Shown piece by piece: positions 7,598-17,393 of a stretch of DNA of 64,000 bases. This stretch comes from Anaerolineae bacterium (GTDB lineage: Bacteria; Chloroflexota; Anaerolineae; Promineifilales; Promineifilaceae). The DNA is taken from the NCBI GenBank assembly GCA_020848035.1, contig JADLAX010000031.1:30164-94163 (forward strand), in the 5' to 3' direction. Numbering within the stretch: the first letter of the stretch is position 1; the number at the start of each line of letters is the position of its first letter. The notes beneath the pieces are model-generated. The model made no database searches and was not told where the DNA came from. It saw nothing but the letters and a program-made list of their open reading frames with translations. A program made the translations under genes and the position numbers.

Positions 7598-9378
7598 ACC
7601 CGCTCCGCTGCGGCGGATTCGGCAAAAATATTGTTGCGAATACCAAAGATATTTTGTGGATCGTTGGCTTGTTTGATGTCCTTAATTAGCTCAACCGCCG
7701 CCGGGGAAATAGCATGTTTCATAAAATCCTTGCGGATTTTGCCCACGCCGTGGTGATGAGAAATCGATCCCCCTGCCGCCATAATCGTCTCGCGCAGGGA
7801 ATGTTCAATCTCGCTAAACACCTCGTCTGGATTCGCCACGCCCAGCGTGGAAAAGCCGTGGGTGAAGTAGATGCACACCCCGGTGTGGTACAGCTGGGTG
7901 ATGCGCGGGGAGATATACGGCCGTCCCGGCAGCCCGTACTCCGCGTGTTTCTTAAACACCTGCACCGCCACCGAATCCAGCACCGCCTGCACTTTATTCC
8001 ACGGCACCGTCGTCTCGTACGTCTCGCCAATGATGTGGAAATCGGTCAAAAAGTCACGGATGTAGGCGATGGCGTAGGTGAGCATGTAGCCGCGCTTGCC
8101 GTTGGTTTCACCACCGGCAATGCCGCCATACTTTTTCGCCAGCTGGTTGATCAGCTTCGCCTGATACTCCACCTGATCCTTCGTCCCCTCCATCACAATC
8201 GTCGCCGCGCACAGCTCATGCGGATCGAACTTTTTCACCTTCAGCAAAAAGAACTTCTGAATGTCACCCATGATCGCTTCCCAGCGCGTGGGTTCACCCT
8301 TCAGCGCCGAGCCAAAGCGGAACTGAATGTTGTCTAGCAGGCGAATGCTGGCCGGGAGCGTGCCCGTTTGCGCCAGTTCGTACAAAAACGCCGTGCCCGC
8401 CTTAAACGTCGGGAACACCAGCGAGCCGTACTTTTTTGCTTCCGGCAGCTTGTGAATCCGAATCACCGCGCTGGTGATGATGCCCAGGTTGCCCTCGCTG
8501 CCAAAGGCCACCTGCTTCGGGTCGATGCCCAGCGATTGGCGCGGCATGGCCGGGCCAGACTCAATCACGCCGCGCGGTGTCACCATCGTCACCGATTCCA
8601 CAATGTCTTCGATGTTGCCGTAGCGGTTTTTCTTCATGCCGCTGGCGTTGGTGGCAATCCAGCCGCCCAACGTAGACAATTCCAGGCTGTCCGGCTCGTG
8701 GCCGCTGGTGTAACCCAGCCGCTCCAGCCGCGCTTCCAAATCCTTACCATAGATACCCGCCTGCACCCCCGCCCGGAAATTCTCGTGGTCAATCCACAAA
8801 ATTTGGTCCATGCGCCGCATATCCACTGAAACGATGGAGCGGGTTTCGTTTTGCGGCAGCTGCAAGGCACAGCTCACGCTCGTACCACCGCCGTATGGCA
8901 CCAGGCAAACGTCATGCTGCCCGGCCAGCTTGATGATCAGCGCCACATCTTCCTGGCTTTCCGGGTAGACAACCATATCCACCACGCGGTCCAGTGCGCC
9001 GTAGAGCACCTTGTACACCTCGTCGGCGGTCGTCTGCCCGTGGCTGTGAATCAGCCGCTCGCGGTCTTCAATTGAGACTTTGTCCGGGGAAAGCTGAGCC
9101 TGAACGGCCTGGTAAAAGGTCTCGTTCAGCCGCGCCGGAGCCACTGGCTTGTTCTGCACCTCTGGTTTGAGGTTGTCAAAATCAATTTTGATGTCGAGCA
9201 TTTCCTCGACAAAGGGCAAAAATTCATGCATGACGGTGCCCGACAGCGCATACCGGCTGCCGGTGACAGTCACCGTGTGGTCTGGATTGACTTTGAAGTA
9301 GGTATCGGTAAAGCCCCATTTGTGATCGTAGCGAATATCCTCGCCACTTGAACCTTTATCAAGTGATTTATCTGCCAT
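7588..9378 (-). CDS. FAD-linked oxidase, alkyl-dihydroxyacetonephosphate synthase-like
   Basis: The 596-residue protein belongs to the PCMH-type FAD-binding family of GlcD and AGPS. AGPS swaps the acyl chain of acyl-DHAP for a fatty alcohol, the ether-forming step of ether lipids. AGPS-like marks are the N-terminal KWGFTDTYF segment, the FAD loop PYGGGTSVSCAL (the usual Gly is Cys here), ASGMKKNRYGNIED, and the C-terminal SHHHGVGKIRKD. Start: the ATG at 9378 has AGGAAGAGAG upstream; a longer in-frame extension lacks a site. No other ether-lipid gene is adjacent, so glycerol- or glycolate-type dehydrogenase activity remains possible, but the match to eukaryotic AGPS motifs is good. Confidence 0.85.
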   Translation of the reverse strand: MADKSLDKGSSGEDIRYDHKWGFTDTYFKVNPDHTVTVTGSRYALSGTVMHEFLPFVEEMLDIKIDFDNLKPEVQNKPVAPARLNETFYQAVQAQLSPDKVSIEDRERLIHSHGQTTADEVYKVLYGALDRVVDMVVYPESQEDVALIIKLAGQHDVCLVPYGGGTSVSCALQLPQNETRSIVSVDMRRMDQILWIDHENFRAGVQAGIYGKDLEARLERLGYTSGHEPDSLELSTLGGWIATNASGMKKNRYGNIEDIVESVTMVTPRGVIESGPAMPRQSLGIDPKQVAFGSEGNLGIITSAVIRIHKLPEAKKYGSLVFPTFKAGTAFLYELAQTGTLPASIRLLDNIQFRFGSALKGEPTRWEAIMGDIQKFFLLKVKKFDPHELCAATIVMEGTKDQVEYQAKLINQLAKKYGGIAGGETNGKRGYMLTYAIAYIRDFLTDFHIIGETYETTVPWNKVQAVLDSVAVQVFKKHAEYGLPGRPYISPRITQLYHTGVCIYFTHGFSTLGVANPDEVFSEIEHSLRETIMAAGGSISHHHGVGKIRKDFMKHAISPAAVELIKDIKQANDPQNIFGIRNNIFAESAAAERVGG

Positions 9379-9528
9379 GTTGCGTTCTCTCTTCCTGGTA
9401 TGTGAATTACGGCCGTTCCACCCCACCATCTTCCCCAGCCGGGGCAGCCAGCCGCCCTGCATTATCAGCCAGATTGACGATCCTGGCAAAATGTAACGGA
9501 TAATCTGAATTCCGTTGGGATGGGCGTG

Positions 9529-9580
9529 AAACGTGAAGCGTGAAACGTGAGTCAGTCACGTTTCACGTTTCACGCTTCAT
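9529..9580. repeat. Hairpin repeat built from GTGAAACGTGAAGC words
   Basis: GTGAAACGTGAAGCGTGAAA and its reverse complement TTTCACGTTTCACGCTTCA enclose a short AGTCAGT loop. It lies in the 218-bp gap between the AGPS-like gene and the hydantoinase end. Confidence 0.8.
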
Positions 9581-9596
9581 AGGTTCCAGCCAAAGA

Positions 9597-11672
9597 TTAG
9601 GAATTTAAGGTCAAGATCAGATTATAGAAGGAGTCAACGGCCGTCATCCATCCCGGCGGAATCACAATCGTGGTGTCGTACTGGAAGACCACGGCGGGAC
9701 CGTCAAACTGGTGGCCCGGGCGCAGCCTGGCCCGATCGTACAGCGCCGTGGGCTGCGGCTGCTGCTTAAACCAGACCGGCTTGTGGCCCACGATGGCCGC
9801 GCTGGCATCGGCATCACCCGGTGGGTCTTGCGGAATTTGCGGCGGATCGACGGGAGCAACGGCCGTTACCCGCAGCGTCACCACCTCCATCATCTCCCCT
9901 TCCGGCAGGCGGTAGCCGTAGCGCTGCTCATGCGCCGCATGGAACAGCCCCGTCACGTCACTCTGGCCAGGCGTCCACGGTACCGTCAGCTCATGCGATT
10001 GTCCTTTGTAGCGCATGTCCAGACGGCAGCTGAGCGTCAGCGCCGCCTCATCGTGCCCTTCGGCGGCCATCTCAGCCATGGCCCGCGCCGCCAGCGGGGC
10101 AGCCTGCTGCCCCAACCACGCCTCGTCTGCTTCCGTCCAGGCCATCACGGTGCGCATCACCGTCTGCGAATAATCTTTGGTTGGCGCCGCCACCAACATG
10201 CCCAACGCCGACAACACGCCCGGCACCGGCGGCACCAGCACACGCGGAATCTGCAAATTTTCCGCCATTTCGCAGGCGTGCAGCGGCCCAGCCCCGCCAA
10301 ACGGCATCAGGGTAAAGCGGCGCGGGTCGTAGCCGCGCTCGACCGAAATGCGGCGAATGGCCCGCTCCATGTTGGCGTTGGCTACCTGGATAACGCCCCA
10401 GGCGACCGCAGCCACGTCAGCCACCCCCATCGCTTCCACCAGCCCTTGCAGCGCTGCGCCGGCGGCCGTTTCGTCCAGCCGCATCGTGCCGCCCAAAAAG
10501 TGATCCGCATCCAGGCGGCCCAACACCAGGTTGGCGTCGGTGACGGTGGGGAGAAGAGATTGGGGATTGGAGATTGGAGATTGCAGTGAGCTTTCTAATC
10601 TCCAATCTCCAATCTCCGTTTTCGTACGGCCGTAACAAGCCGGTCCCGGCCACGCCCCCGCACTTTCTGGCCCCACCTGGAGCGCCCCGCCGGCATCGAC
10701 GCGGGCAATACTGCCGCCACCCGCCCCCACCGTGTGAATGTCGATGATGGGCAGGCGCAGGGGCAGCCCGGCAATCTCGCCGCTGGCGGTGGTGGGCAGC
10801 CGCCCCGGACAAAGCGCCACATCGGTACTCGTGCCGCCCATGTCGAAGGTGATGATGTCGGGAAAACCGGCCTGCTCGGCGACAAATCGTGCCCCAACCA
10901 CGCCGCCTGCCGGACCAGACAGCACCGTCCGGGCCGCCTCGTCCCCCGCCGTGCTGGCCGAGATGATGCCGCCGTTGCTCTGCATCACCGAGAGGCGGCG
11001 CGGCTGCACCCCTGCGGCCAGGCGGCGCAAGTAGCGGGTCATCAGCGGGGCCACATAGGCGTTGATCACCGTCGTGGCGGTGCGCTCGTACTCGCGGTAC
11101 TCCGGCAAAATGTCCGATGAGAGGGAAATGTGCAGACCACGGTCCGCCTGTGCCTGCAAAAAGTGGCGGATTTGCTGTTCGTGCTGCGGCTGCAAAAAGG
11201 AAAAGAGCAGACACACGGCCACCGATTCGATTTGCTCGGCTTGCAGCGTCTGCCAGATGGCGGGCAAATCGGCCAGGTTCAGGGGATGCAGCACCGCGCC
11301 GCTGGCGATGATGCGCTCGGCTACTTCCAGCCGCCAGCGGTCCGGGACCAGCGGCGGCGGCTTTTGCGGCACCAGGGCGTAAATATCGGGCCGGTTTTGC
11401 CGCCCGATGGCCAGCACGTCGGCAAAACCCCGGGTGGTGATGAGCGCCGTGCGCGCCCCTTTGCGTTCCAGCAGCGCATTGGTGGCCACCGTGCTGCCGT
11501 GCACGATGTCGGCCGTTTCCGGCACGCTCATCGTAACCATGCCCGACAAAATCGCTTCGGATGGGTCTTGCGGGGTGCTGAGCTGCTTGTGAATCTGGTA
11601 ACGGCCGTCTACACCCAACCAGACAAAATCGGTAAACGTGCCGCCGGTATCCACTCCCAATCGCTGTATCAT
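9597..11672 (-). CDS. Hydantoinase/oxoprolinase family protein, subunit A (HyuA), with in-frame repeat insertion
   Basis: The 691-residue protein matches the ATP-dependent N-methylhydantoinase/5-oxoprolinase A subunit, which opens cyclic amides. The actin-like ATPase motifs are clear: DTGGTFTDFV near the N-terminus, VLSGPAGGVVGA, and FDMGGTSTDVA. At about residues 353-376 the normal junction between ACYGR and PTVTDAN is interrupted by roughly 20 extra residues (EIGDWRLE...LQSPISN) encoded by a dispersed hairpin repeat at 10556-10617. The frame is kept, so the protein may still work if the loop is exposed. No HyuB partner is in the window; the substrate is unknown. No clear Shine-Dalgarno site; a GCAGATT-family repeat lies just upstream. 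Confidence 0.9.
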   Translation of the reverse strand: MIQRLGVDTGGTFTDFVWLGVDGRYQIHKQLSTPQDPSEAILSGMVTMSVPETADIVHGSTVATNALLERKGARTALITTRGFADVLAIGRQNRPDIYALVPQKPPPLVPDRWRLEVAERIIASGAVLHPLNLADLPAIWQTLQAEQIESVAVCLLFSFLQPQHEQQIRHFLQAQADRGLHISLSSDILPEYREYERTATTVINAYVAPLMTRYLRRLAAGVQPRRLSVMQSNGGIISASTAGDEAARTVLSGPAGGVVGARFVAEQAGFPDIITFDMGGTSTDVALCPGRLPTTASGEIAGLPLRLPIIDIHTVGAGGGSIARVDAGGALQVGPESAGAWPGPACYGRTKTEIGDWRLESSLQSPISNPQSLLPTVTDANLVLGRLDADHFLGGTMRLDETAAGAALQGLVEAMGVADVAAVAWGVIQVANANMERAIRRISVERGYDPRRFTLMPFGGAGPLHACEMAENLQIPRVLVPPVPGVLSALGMLVAAPTKDYSQTVMRTVMAWTEADEAWLGQQAAPLAARAMAEMAAEGHDEAALTLSCRLDMRYKGQSHELTVPWTPGQSDVTGLFHAAHEQRYGYRLPEGEMMEVVTLRVTAVAPVDPPQIPQDPPGDADASAAIVGHKPVWFKQQPQPTALYDRARLRPGHQFDGPAVVFQYDTTIVIPPGWMTAVDSFYNLILTLNS
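10556..10617. repeat. GGAGATTGG hairpin repeat inside the hydantoinase gene
   Basis: Left arm of GGATTGGAGATTGGAGATTG type (10556-10583), right arm CTAATCTCCAATCTCCAATC (10595 on), loop of about 11 bases. It is the same family as copies at 14950, 17053, 36875 and 45499, but here it is translated. Confidence 0.9.
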
Positions 11673-11684
11673 GATTTTTCATCC

Positions 11685-11752
11685 ACAGATTACGCAGATT
11701 GCACAAATTGTTTCTCTTATCTGTGTCATCTGTGTAATCTGTGGTTATCCTT
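11685..11752. repeat. Dispersed hairpin repeat, GCAGATT family
   Basis: CCACAGATTACGCAGATT is answered by ATCTGTGTAATCTGTGG near 11745. It separates the hydantoinase start from the end of the next leftward gene. Confidence 0.8.
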
Positions 11753-12680
11753 TTTCTTCACCTAAGTTTGCGTAAGCCAGCGTCCAGGCGATGGCGACGA
11801 TGGCGGTGAGGATGCCGCGCAGCAGCCAGGTGAGGACGGTAACGGCCGTTACCGCCAGCCAGGACGCCACTGCCAACGCGATTGTAGCCGAGGTGGTCAA
11901 CGACGTCAGCCAGGTGAGCAGCGGCGCGGTGACAAAGTTGAGCGCACTCAGCAAAATCGTCTGCCCGCCCCACAGCACGACGACGAGCACAAAAATATCG
12001 CCCAGATTGTGCCGAATGCGCTGCCAGGTGTGGCGCACGGCCGTTCGCCCCGCCACCCCATGCAGCACCGCCTCGCGAAAGGTCAACAAGCGAAACCACA
12101 GCGATCCCAACCCCACCGGCAGCAGCAGCCCCGCCAGGCCCACCAGGCAGGTCAGCCCCAGGCCGGTGGTAGCCAGCACCGTGCCTGCGCTCGGCTCGCT
12201 GCTGGCAAAGCTGGCCAGCACCAGCGCCAGGACCAGAATGACTAAAAACATCAGCAGGGCGATGACAAACCAGGGGAAAAAGACCAGCAGGTCAATGGCC
12301 AGGAAGCGCCCCAACCATTGGCGACCCCAGCGGAGCGATTGACGCAAGGAAATGGGTTGAGAATCGGCGTGGGTAACGGCCGTTACCACCCCCGCCTCAG
12401 CCCACAGCGCCACCAGCCACACCAGCACAAACTGCCCAAACGCAAGCAGCAGCCCCCGAATGAGGAGCTGCTGCATTTGCGCCACTTCGCTGCTAAACAG
12501 CAGCGATTCGATAGATTGTAAGCTGGCCAGCCCGGCAAAGTCGAAGGTAACAACCTGCGCCAGCCACAGCCGCCAGCCGGTGCCAAACAGACTGCTCAAG
12601 CTCATTCCCAGCCCCAGCCAGATGAAAAACTGGTGCTGCCGCAGCAGCCGGAGGGAACGAGCGAGCAGGTCTGGCGTCAT
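11745..12680 (-). CDS. Polytopic membrane protein, paralogue of the upstream gene
   Basis: The 311-residue protein has about six hydrophobic segments (around 18-45, 68-95, 125-155, 165-190, 228-250 and 265-300). It shares layout and local sequence with the protein encoded just upstream: HTWQRIRHNLGDIFVLVV here against HGWRVVRDNVGDVILLII there. The two genes are separated by three bases and are certainly cotranscribed, probably translationally coupled. Such DUF-type six-helix proteins resemble the membrane domain of glycerophosphodiester phosphodiesterases but lack a catalytic domain. Function unknown; a role as paired membrane scaffold or channel is only inference. Confidence 0.75.
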   Translation of the reverse strand: MTPDLLARSLRLLRQHQFFIWLGLGMSLSSLFGTGWRLWLAQVVTFDFAGLASLQSIESLLFSSEVAQMQQLLIRGLLLAFGQFVLVWLVALWAEAGVVTAVTHADSQPISLRQSLRWGRQWLGRFLAIDLLVFFPWFVIALLMFLVILVLALVLASFASSEPSAGTVLATTGLGLTCLVGLAGLLLPVGLGSLWFRLLTFREAVLHGVAGRTAVRHTWQRIRHNLGDIFVLVVVLWGGQTILLSALNFVTAPLLTWLTSLTTSATIALAVASWLAVTAVTVLTWLLRGILTAIVAIAWTLAYANLGEEKG

Positions 12681-12683
12681 CGG

Positions 12684-13640
12684 TTACGCTTGTTTTTCCA
12701 CAAAGTGCTGGTAAGCCAGGGTCACCGTTGCCGAACGGTAGGCGGTGAGCACGGAGTTAACCGCCGCCCCCACCAGCCCCAGGCAGATACCGCCAAAGGC
12801 CAGCGTAGCAATTTCCGTCATGCCAAAGCTGATCTGGTTGCCCTGAATGGCGTCCAGAATAAACGGCCCGGCGGCCAGAAAAGCGAGGGGGATGGTGAAA
12901 ACGGCCGTTATCAGCCCAAACAAAAAGCCAATCACCAAAAAGGCGATAATCAGCAAAATAACGTCGCCGACATTGTCCCGCACCACGCGCCAGCCGTGGC
13001 GAATGCTGTCTACCACGCCCAGGTTTTGCAGCAGCAGGCCGCGCTGGGCAAACGGATATACCACCTGAATGAGCAGGCCCACGGGCACCAACAAACAGGC
13101 AATTAACCCGCCGCACACCGCCAGAAGGGCATAAGTTCCGCCCATCACTTCAGAAATTTCGCCGCCCTGGCGCAAAGTGGTCACAAAAAAGGCCCCACCA
13201 ACCACGCTGAAAATCAGCCCAAAGATGATAAACGGCACATTGATGAGCAAATTCAGCCCAACCAGGCCACCCAGCCGGGCCGTCCCCGCGGAAAACGCCG
13301 TGCCAAACGACATTTTTTCACCAGCATCAATGCGATCCACCGCTTCAATCAAACCACCCTGAGCCGCCAGGCGAATCAACCAGAAGACGATGCCCAGGAT
13401 GAAAAAAAAGCATATCAGCCCCAAGATCAGGCCGCCGTACTGGCCCCAAAAGCCGGTTACCTCTTCCACAAAATCGGGCGGAAAAGGTGATGTGGTTGAG
13501 GTGCTGGACGAGGGGAAGTTGTAATTTGTCCCGCTGCCCACACCACCGGCCCCTAAAGCGGCCAGAAAACCCAGAATAAAAAGATATTTATTCTGCCAAA
13601 CAATGTCCCAACTGCGTCGGAATAGCTGTCCGTAATCCAT
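12684..13640 (-). CDS. Polytopic membrane protein, paralogue of the downstream gene
   Basis: The 318-residue protein starts MDYGQLFRRSWDIVW and has about six membrane segments with a Ser/Thr-rich extracytoplasmic loop (about 40-60). ATG 13640 is chosen because AGGAGG stands seven bases upstream; a longer frame upstream lacks such a site. It is the promoter-proximal member of a two-gene unit with its paralogue at 11745. I recognise no enzymatic motif. Confidence 0.78.
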   Translation of the reverse strand: MDYGQLFRRSWDIVWQNKYLFILGFLAALGAGGVGSGTNYNFPSSSTSTTSPFPPDFVEEVTGFWGQYGGLILGLICFFFILGIVFWLIRLAAQGGLIEAVDRIDAGEKMSFGTAFSAGTARLGGLVGLNLLINVPFIIFGLIFSVVGGAFFVTTLRQGGEISEVMGGTYALLAVCGGLIACLLVPVGLLIQVVYPFAQRGLLLQNLGVVDSIRHGWRVVRDNVGDVILLIIAFLVIGFLFGLITAVFTIPLAFLAAGPFILDAIQGNQISFGMTEIATLAFGGICLGLVGAAVNSVLTAYRSATVTLAYQHFVEKQA

Positions 13641-13777
13641 TTTGTTGCCTCCTGAAAGCAAACATACAAAAAAGCGGTAAACATCACCAGGTTCGCAAAG
13701 TGCTTCACCGCTTTTGCTTTTTCTGTCTAAAAGATACGGCACACCTTACGCAAAAAACGGCCGTTCCGTTGCACTTT

Positions 13778-15376
13778 CTATTCCCACTCAATCGTCCCCG
13801 GCGGCTTGGAGGTGATGTCCAGCACCACCCGGTTCACCCCGGCGACCTCGTTGACAATGCGGCGGCTCACTTTGGCCAGCAGCTCGTACGGCAACCTGGC
13901 CCAATCGGCCGTCATAAAATCCTCGGTGGTGACGGCACGCAGGGCGATGACTTCCTGGTAGGTACGGCCGTCACCCATTACCCCCACGCTCTTCACCGGC
14001 AGCAGCACGGCAAACGACTGCTGCGTACCCAGCCGCAGCATCTCCGCCTGGCGCAGCTCGTCCACAAAAATGGCGTCGGCTTGCCGCAGCCGCTCCAGCC
14101 GCTGCCAGGTCACCTCGCCCAGGCAGCGAATCGCCAGCCCCGGCCCGGGAAATGGCTGCCGCCAGATGAGACTGTCGGGCAAACCGAGCGCCGTACCCAC
14201 CGTGCGCACCTCGTCTTTAAACAGCTCGCGCAGCGGTTCCACCAGCTCAAAATCCATATCATCGGGCAGGCCGCCGACGTTGTGGTGGGTTTTGATGACG
14301 TGCGCATCTTTTTTGCCCTTGCCCGCGCTCTCAATCACGTCCGGGTAGATGGTGCCCTGGGCCAAAAAGTCAATCTGGCCCAGCTTGTTCGCCTCGCGCT
14401 CAAAAATGCGCACAAACTTCTCGCCAATCAGCCGCCGCTTTTGCTCAGGGTCGGTCACCCCGGCCAGCATTTCCAGGTATTCCTCCACCGCGTTGATGGC
14501 GATCAGGTGCATGCCCTGTTCGCGCTGGAACGTTTCTACCACCTGGGCCGCTTCGCCCTGGCGCAGCAAACCGTGATCGACAAAAATGCAGGTGAGCTGC
14601 TCGCCAATCGCCCGGTGGATGAGCCCGGCCGCCACGGCCGAATCCACCCCACCGCTCAAGCCGAGAACCACACGGCCGTTGCCCACCTGCGCCCGAATCA
14701 GCTCCACCTGCTCCTCGATGAAATTCACCGGCGTCCAATCGGCCCCGCAGCCGCAAATGTGGTGCACAAAGTTGCTCAGCAGCCGCGCCCCCTGCGTGGT
14801 GTGCACCACCTCGGGATGAAACTGCACCGCGTAATACCCTCGCGCCACATCCGCCGCCGCCGCCAAGGGCGAGTTGTCCGAATGGGCCAACGGCCGAAAA
14901 CCCTTGGGCAGCGCCTCTACCTTGTCGCCGTGGCTCATCCACACTTGGTGGAGATTGGTAATTGGAGATTGGAGACTATTTCCCTTCCAATCGCCAATCT
15001 CCACTCCCCAATTTCTAAACAACGGATCATCTGTCTGGTCAACCTGCAGCGTGGCCGGACCGTATTCGCGGTGCTGGCTGTAGCCCACCTGCCCACCAAA
15101 GCGCCGCGCCAGCAGCTGCATCCCATAACAAATGCCCAACACCGGCAGCCCGCTGTCGATCACAAAATCGGGCAGCGTCGGTGCCCCCGGGTCGTACACG
15201 CTGTTTGGCCCACCGCTGAGGATAAACCCTTTAGGCTGGAGGGCCATCACCTCGTCGGCAGGCGTAGACCAGGAAACCAGGCGGCTGTAGACATTGGCTT
15301 CGCGCACGCGCCGGGCGATGAGCTGGCTGTACTGCGAACCGTAATCAAGAATGATGATCGTGTCGTGTGTCTTCAT
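13778..15376 (-). CDS. guaA: GMP synthase (glutamine-hydrolysing), with in-frame repeat insertion
   Basis: GuaA aminates XMP to GMP. The 532 residues carry the class I glutamine amidotransferase (about 1-215; oxyanion GGPNSVYD, nucleophile Cys in [15 protein letters not shown]), the ATP pyrophosphatase domain (LSGGVDSAV at about 240) and the GMP-synthase dimerisation domain ending in PPGTIEWE. Between DDPLFRN and QVWMSHGD, about residues 120-142, some 18-20 extra residues ([20 protein letters not shown]) come from a dispersed hairpin repeat; most GuaA proteins have only a few residues here. Its ATG overlaps the TAA of the kinase-like gene by one base (TAATG), so translation is probably coupled. 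It forms a purine unit with xpt. Confidence 0.96.
   Translation of the reverse strand: MKTHDTIIILDYGSQYSQLIARRVREANVYSRLVSWSTPADEVMALQPKGFILSGGPNSVYDPGAPTLPDFVIDSGLPVLGICYGMQLLARRFGGQVGYSQHREYGPATLQVDQTDDPLFRNWGVEIGDWKGNSLQSPITNLHQVWMSHGDKVEALPKGFRPLAHSDNSPLAAAADVARGYYAVQFHPEVVHTTQGARLLSNFVHHICGCGADWTPVNFIEEQVELIRAQVGNGRVVLGLSGGVDSAVAAGLIHRAIGEQLTCIFVDHGLLRQGEAAQVVETFQREQGMHLIAINAVEEYLEMLAGVTDPEQKRRLIGEKFVRIFEREANKLGQIDFLAQGTIYPDVIESAGKGKKDAHVIKTHHNVGGLPDDMDFELVEPLRELFKDEVRTVGTALGLPDSLIWRQPFPGPGLAIRCLGEVTWQRLERLRQADAIFVDELRQAEMLRLGTQQSFAVLLPVKSVGVMGDGRTYQEVIALRAVTTEDFMTADWARLPYELLAKVSRRIVNEVAGVNRVVLDITSKPPGTIEWE
14950..15016. repeat. GGAGATTGG hairpin repeat inside guaA
   Basis: GGAGATTGGTAATTGGAGAT on the left faces CCAATCGCCAATCTCC and CCCCAATTTC on the right. 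The arms have diverged more than in other copies. The encoded peptide resembles that of the hydantoinase copy (EIGDW and LQSPI). Confidence 0.85.
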
Positions 15377-16383
15377 TAAATTGCCTCTCTCCCGCTGTTC
15401 AGGGCTATATCAATGGTACCGCCCGGCAAAAAGTTGGAAGCCACGTTGCGCAACGCCGCTTCCCGGTCGGTGCCGCCTTCGTCGCTCAGAAAAATTTGCT
15501 CGCAGTAGGCGGCAATATCTTGAATGATGCGTTCGCCGCGATAGTACGCCAGCACATCTTGGTCCACTTCGGCCGCGCCGTACCCCTCGTAAAACAGCGT
15601 GATTTCGCGCGGCGTGTGCCAGATGTTGCCCAGCCCAGCGCCAATAAACATCAAATCGCGCTCTTTGGGCGCCAGGATCGGGTCGTCCCAGTCCACCAGG
15701 TACAGCGCACCCTCGTGGCTGATGAGCAAATTCCAGGCGTGAATATCGCTGTGGCAAAGGACGTGAGGCAACGGCCGTTCCCTTACCCACTCAACCAACT
15801 GCTCCGTCCGCTGCACCAACCGGGCCACAGCTGCGCGCTTCTCCAGCAAAAAAGCGGCCAATTTTTGCGCCACGGGGTCGGTAAACGGCCGTTCCTGCAC
15901 ATGCTGCATAAAATAGTTCACCCGCTCACGCCACTGCGGTGGGTAGCTTTCCTGGGGAATGGCAGCAGCCAGGGCTGGCGGCAGAACGACCGACTGCACC
16001 CGGCGCAGCGCCGCGCCAAACTGCCGCCACTGGGCATCCGTCAGCGGCACGTCGTAGGCATCATGCCCTTCGATGAAGGGAAAGAGCATCACCCGGTACT
16101 CACCCAGCTCGGCCCACAGCGCCCCGGATTGCGTGGCGTAAGCGGGAATGAGTTCCTGGATTCCCTGTTCGTGCAAAAAACGGGGCAGCGTGACCGACAC
16201 TGCCTTAAACAGACCACGGCGCAGCTTAAGAAAGTACGGTTTTTGCCTGGCGGTGAGGCGGTAAACGGCCGTGTTCACGTCCGCCCCCAGCGGCAAAAAC
16301 TCCAGCCGGTCCACCGCCAGCCCAAACGCTGCCTGCACGCAGGCAATAATTTCTTGGTCACCAATCGCTGGTTTTTCAAGCAT
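15376..16383 (-). CDS. Aminoglycoside phosphotransferase-like (APH/choline kinase fold) protein
   Basis: The 335-residue protein has the APH kinase fold: nucleotide-binding N-lobe (NTAVYRL, FLKLRRG), catalytic loop [11 protein letters not shown] and metal-binding VDWDDP. This family phosphorylates hydroxyls of small molecules; proteins of this type are often annotated as spectinomycin or homoserine kinase-like, but the true substrate is usually cellular. It sits between xpt and guaA, which hints at nucleoside or sugar phosphorylation rather than drug resistance (inference). ATG 16383 is preferred because an earlier frame would overlap xpt; only a weak GGGGAAA precedes it. Confidence 0.82.
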   Translation of the reverse strand: MLEKPAIGDQEIIACVQAAFGLAVDRLEFLPLGADVNTAVYRLTARQKPYFLKLRRGLFKAVSVTLPRFLHEQGIQELIPAYATQSGALWAELGEYRVMLFPFIEGHDAYDVPLTDAQWRQFGAALRRVQSVVLPPALAAAIPQESYPPQWRERVNYFMQHVQERPFTDPVAQKLAAFLLEKRAAVARLVQRTEQLVEWVRERPLPHVLCHSDIHAWNLLISHEGALYLVDWDDPILAPKERDLMFIGAGLGNIWHTPREITLFYEGYGAAEVDQDVLAYYRGERIIQDIAAYCEQIFLSDEGGTDREAALRNVASNFLPGGTIDIALNSGREAI

Positions 16384-16454
16384 AAGTTTGGATATTTCCC
16401 CGGAAACTGCCACCAAAATTATCCGCCAGGTAGGGAGTTTCCGGGGAATTGAAT

Positions 16455-17027
16455 CTAGGCGAGTTGGATACGGCCGTCGGACATATCCACAATCGTCGCG
16501 GCGGCATAGATGGGCACGCCCCACTCCGCCAGCATCTCGCGGCCACCTTCAAACGTCTTTTCCACCACCGTGGCAATGCCCACCAATGTCGCCCCACTGC
16601 TCTGCACAATGCGCGCCAGGGCGGCGATGGTGCGCCCGGTGGCCAAAAAATCGTCTACAATCAGCACCCGATCCTCGGCGCACAAAAATTCTGGCGAAAC
16701 CATCAGCGAGACGTTTTCACCCTTGGTATGGCTCGGCGCGTTTTCCACGTACACCGGCTCTTTCATGGTAATCGGCTTCTTTTTGCGAGCATACACCACC
16801 GGAATGTTGCCCAGCGCCTTGCCCGTCATCGCCGCCGGAATGAGTCCGCTGACTTCGGCCGTCAGCACCCGCGTTGGCTGCGCCGGGCCAAACTCAGCGG
16901 CAATCGCCTCGCCAACCTGCTCCATTAACAATGCATCAATCTGGTGATTCAAAAAACTGTCAATTTTAAGAATGCCCCGACCTAAATTCAGCCCTTCCTG
17001 CTCAATTCTGTGCTTTAACGCGTCCAT
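16455..17027 (-). CDS. xpt: Xanthine phosphoribosyltransferase
   Basis: Xpt converts xanthine and PRPP to XMP, which GuaA then aminates to GMP. The 190 residues fit the family exactly, with the N-terminal MDALKHRIEQEGLNLG helix, the YARKKKP segment, the SLMVSPEFL flexible loop region and the PRPP-binding motif VLIVDDFLATGRT (about 125-137). AAGGGAAACGGGG precedes the ATG. A purine riboswitch would be usual in Firmicutes, but none is visible upstream. Confidence 0.96.
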   Translation of the reverse strand: MDALKHRIEQEGLNLGRGILKIDSFLNHQIDALLMEQVGEAIAAEFGPAQPTRVLTAEVSGLIPAAMTGKALGNIPVVYARKKKPITMKEPVYVENAPSHTKGENVSLMVSPEFLCAEDRVLIVDDFLATGRTIAALARIVQSSGATLVGIATVVEKTFEGGREMLAEWGVPIYAAATIVDMSDGRIQLA

Positions 17028-17052
17028 GCCCCGTTTCCCTTCTATAAAAAGA

Positions 17053-17094
17053 AGATTGGAGATGAGCGATTCAGCAACCTCTCATCTCCAATCT
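17053..17094. repeat. GGAGATTGG-family hairpin upstream of xpt
   Basis: AGATTGGAGATGAG (17053-17066) and CTCATCTCCAATCT (17081-17094) form a perfect 14-bp stem. The rest of the gap to 17316 holds one ACGGCCGT and an AT-rich stretch (about 17175-17200), with no further gene. Confidence 0.85.
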
Positions 17095-17316
17095 CTAATC
17101 CTGTGCCAGTTATTAAAAATGACCGTGCCGCATGACCAAAATCATGAGGATACGGCCGTAACTCACATTGCCAAACGAATAATATCTTATATCATCATAA
17201 ACAGGCGAAAAAAAGTCGCCCAAAAAGGTACAGCCGAAAACGAGAAAAATGCCCAATTCCCGGGGCTGTTTGTGGCCAAATAAACCTGAGAGGTTGGGAT
17301 AATTTTCACAATTTCC

Positions 17317-17345
17317 TTGACGCCCACCTGACTCTATTTTATAAT
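17317..17345 (+). promoter_or_regulatory. Sigma70 promoter of the polyprenyl synthase gene
   Basis: TTGACG (17317-17322), a 17-base spacer and a perfect TATAAT (17340-17345) lie about 49 bases before the ATG. Confidence 0.85.
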
Positions 17346-17393
17346 CAACACATCGTTCAAAAAAAATTGAAAGTTGTGAACAAGGTAAATCTT

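Noticed and set aside
15376..16383. Antibiotic resistance gene
   Set aside because: The APH fold alone does not show drug specificity; the purine-operon context argues for a metabolic kinase.
17028..17240. Purine riboswitch before xpt
   Set aside because: I looked for the conserved TATA, ATATGG and GTTTCTACC blocks on the minus strand and found none in order; the region holds a repeat hairpin instead.
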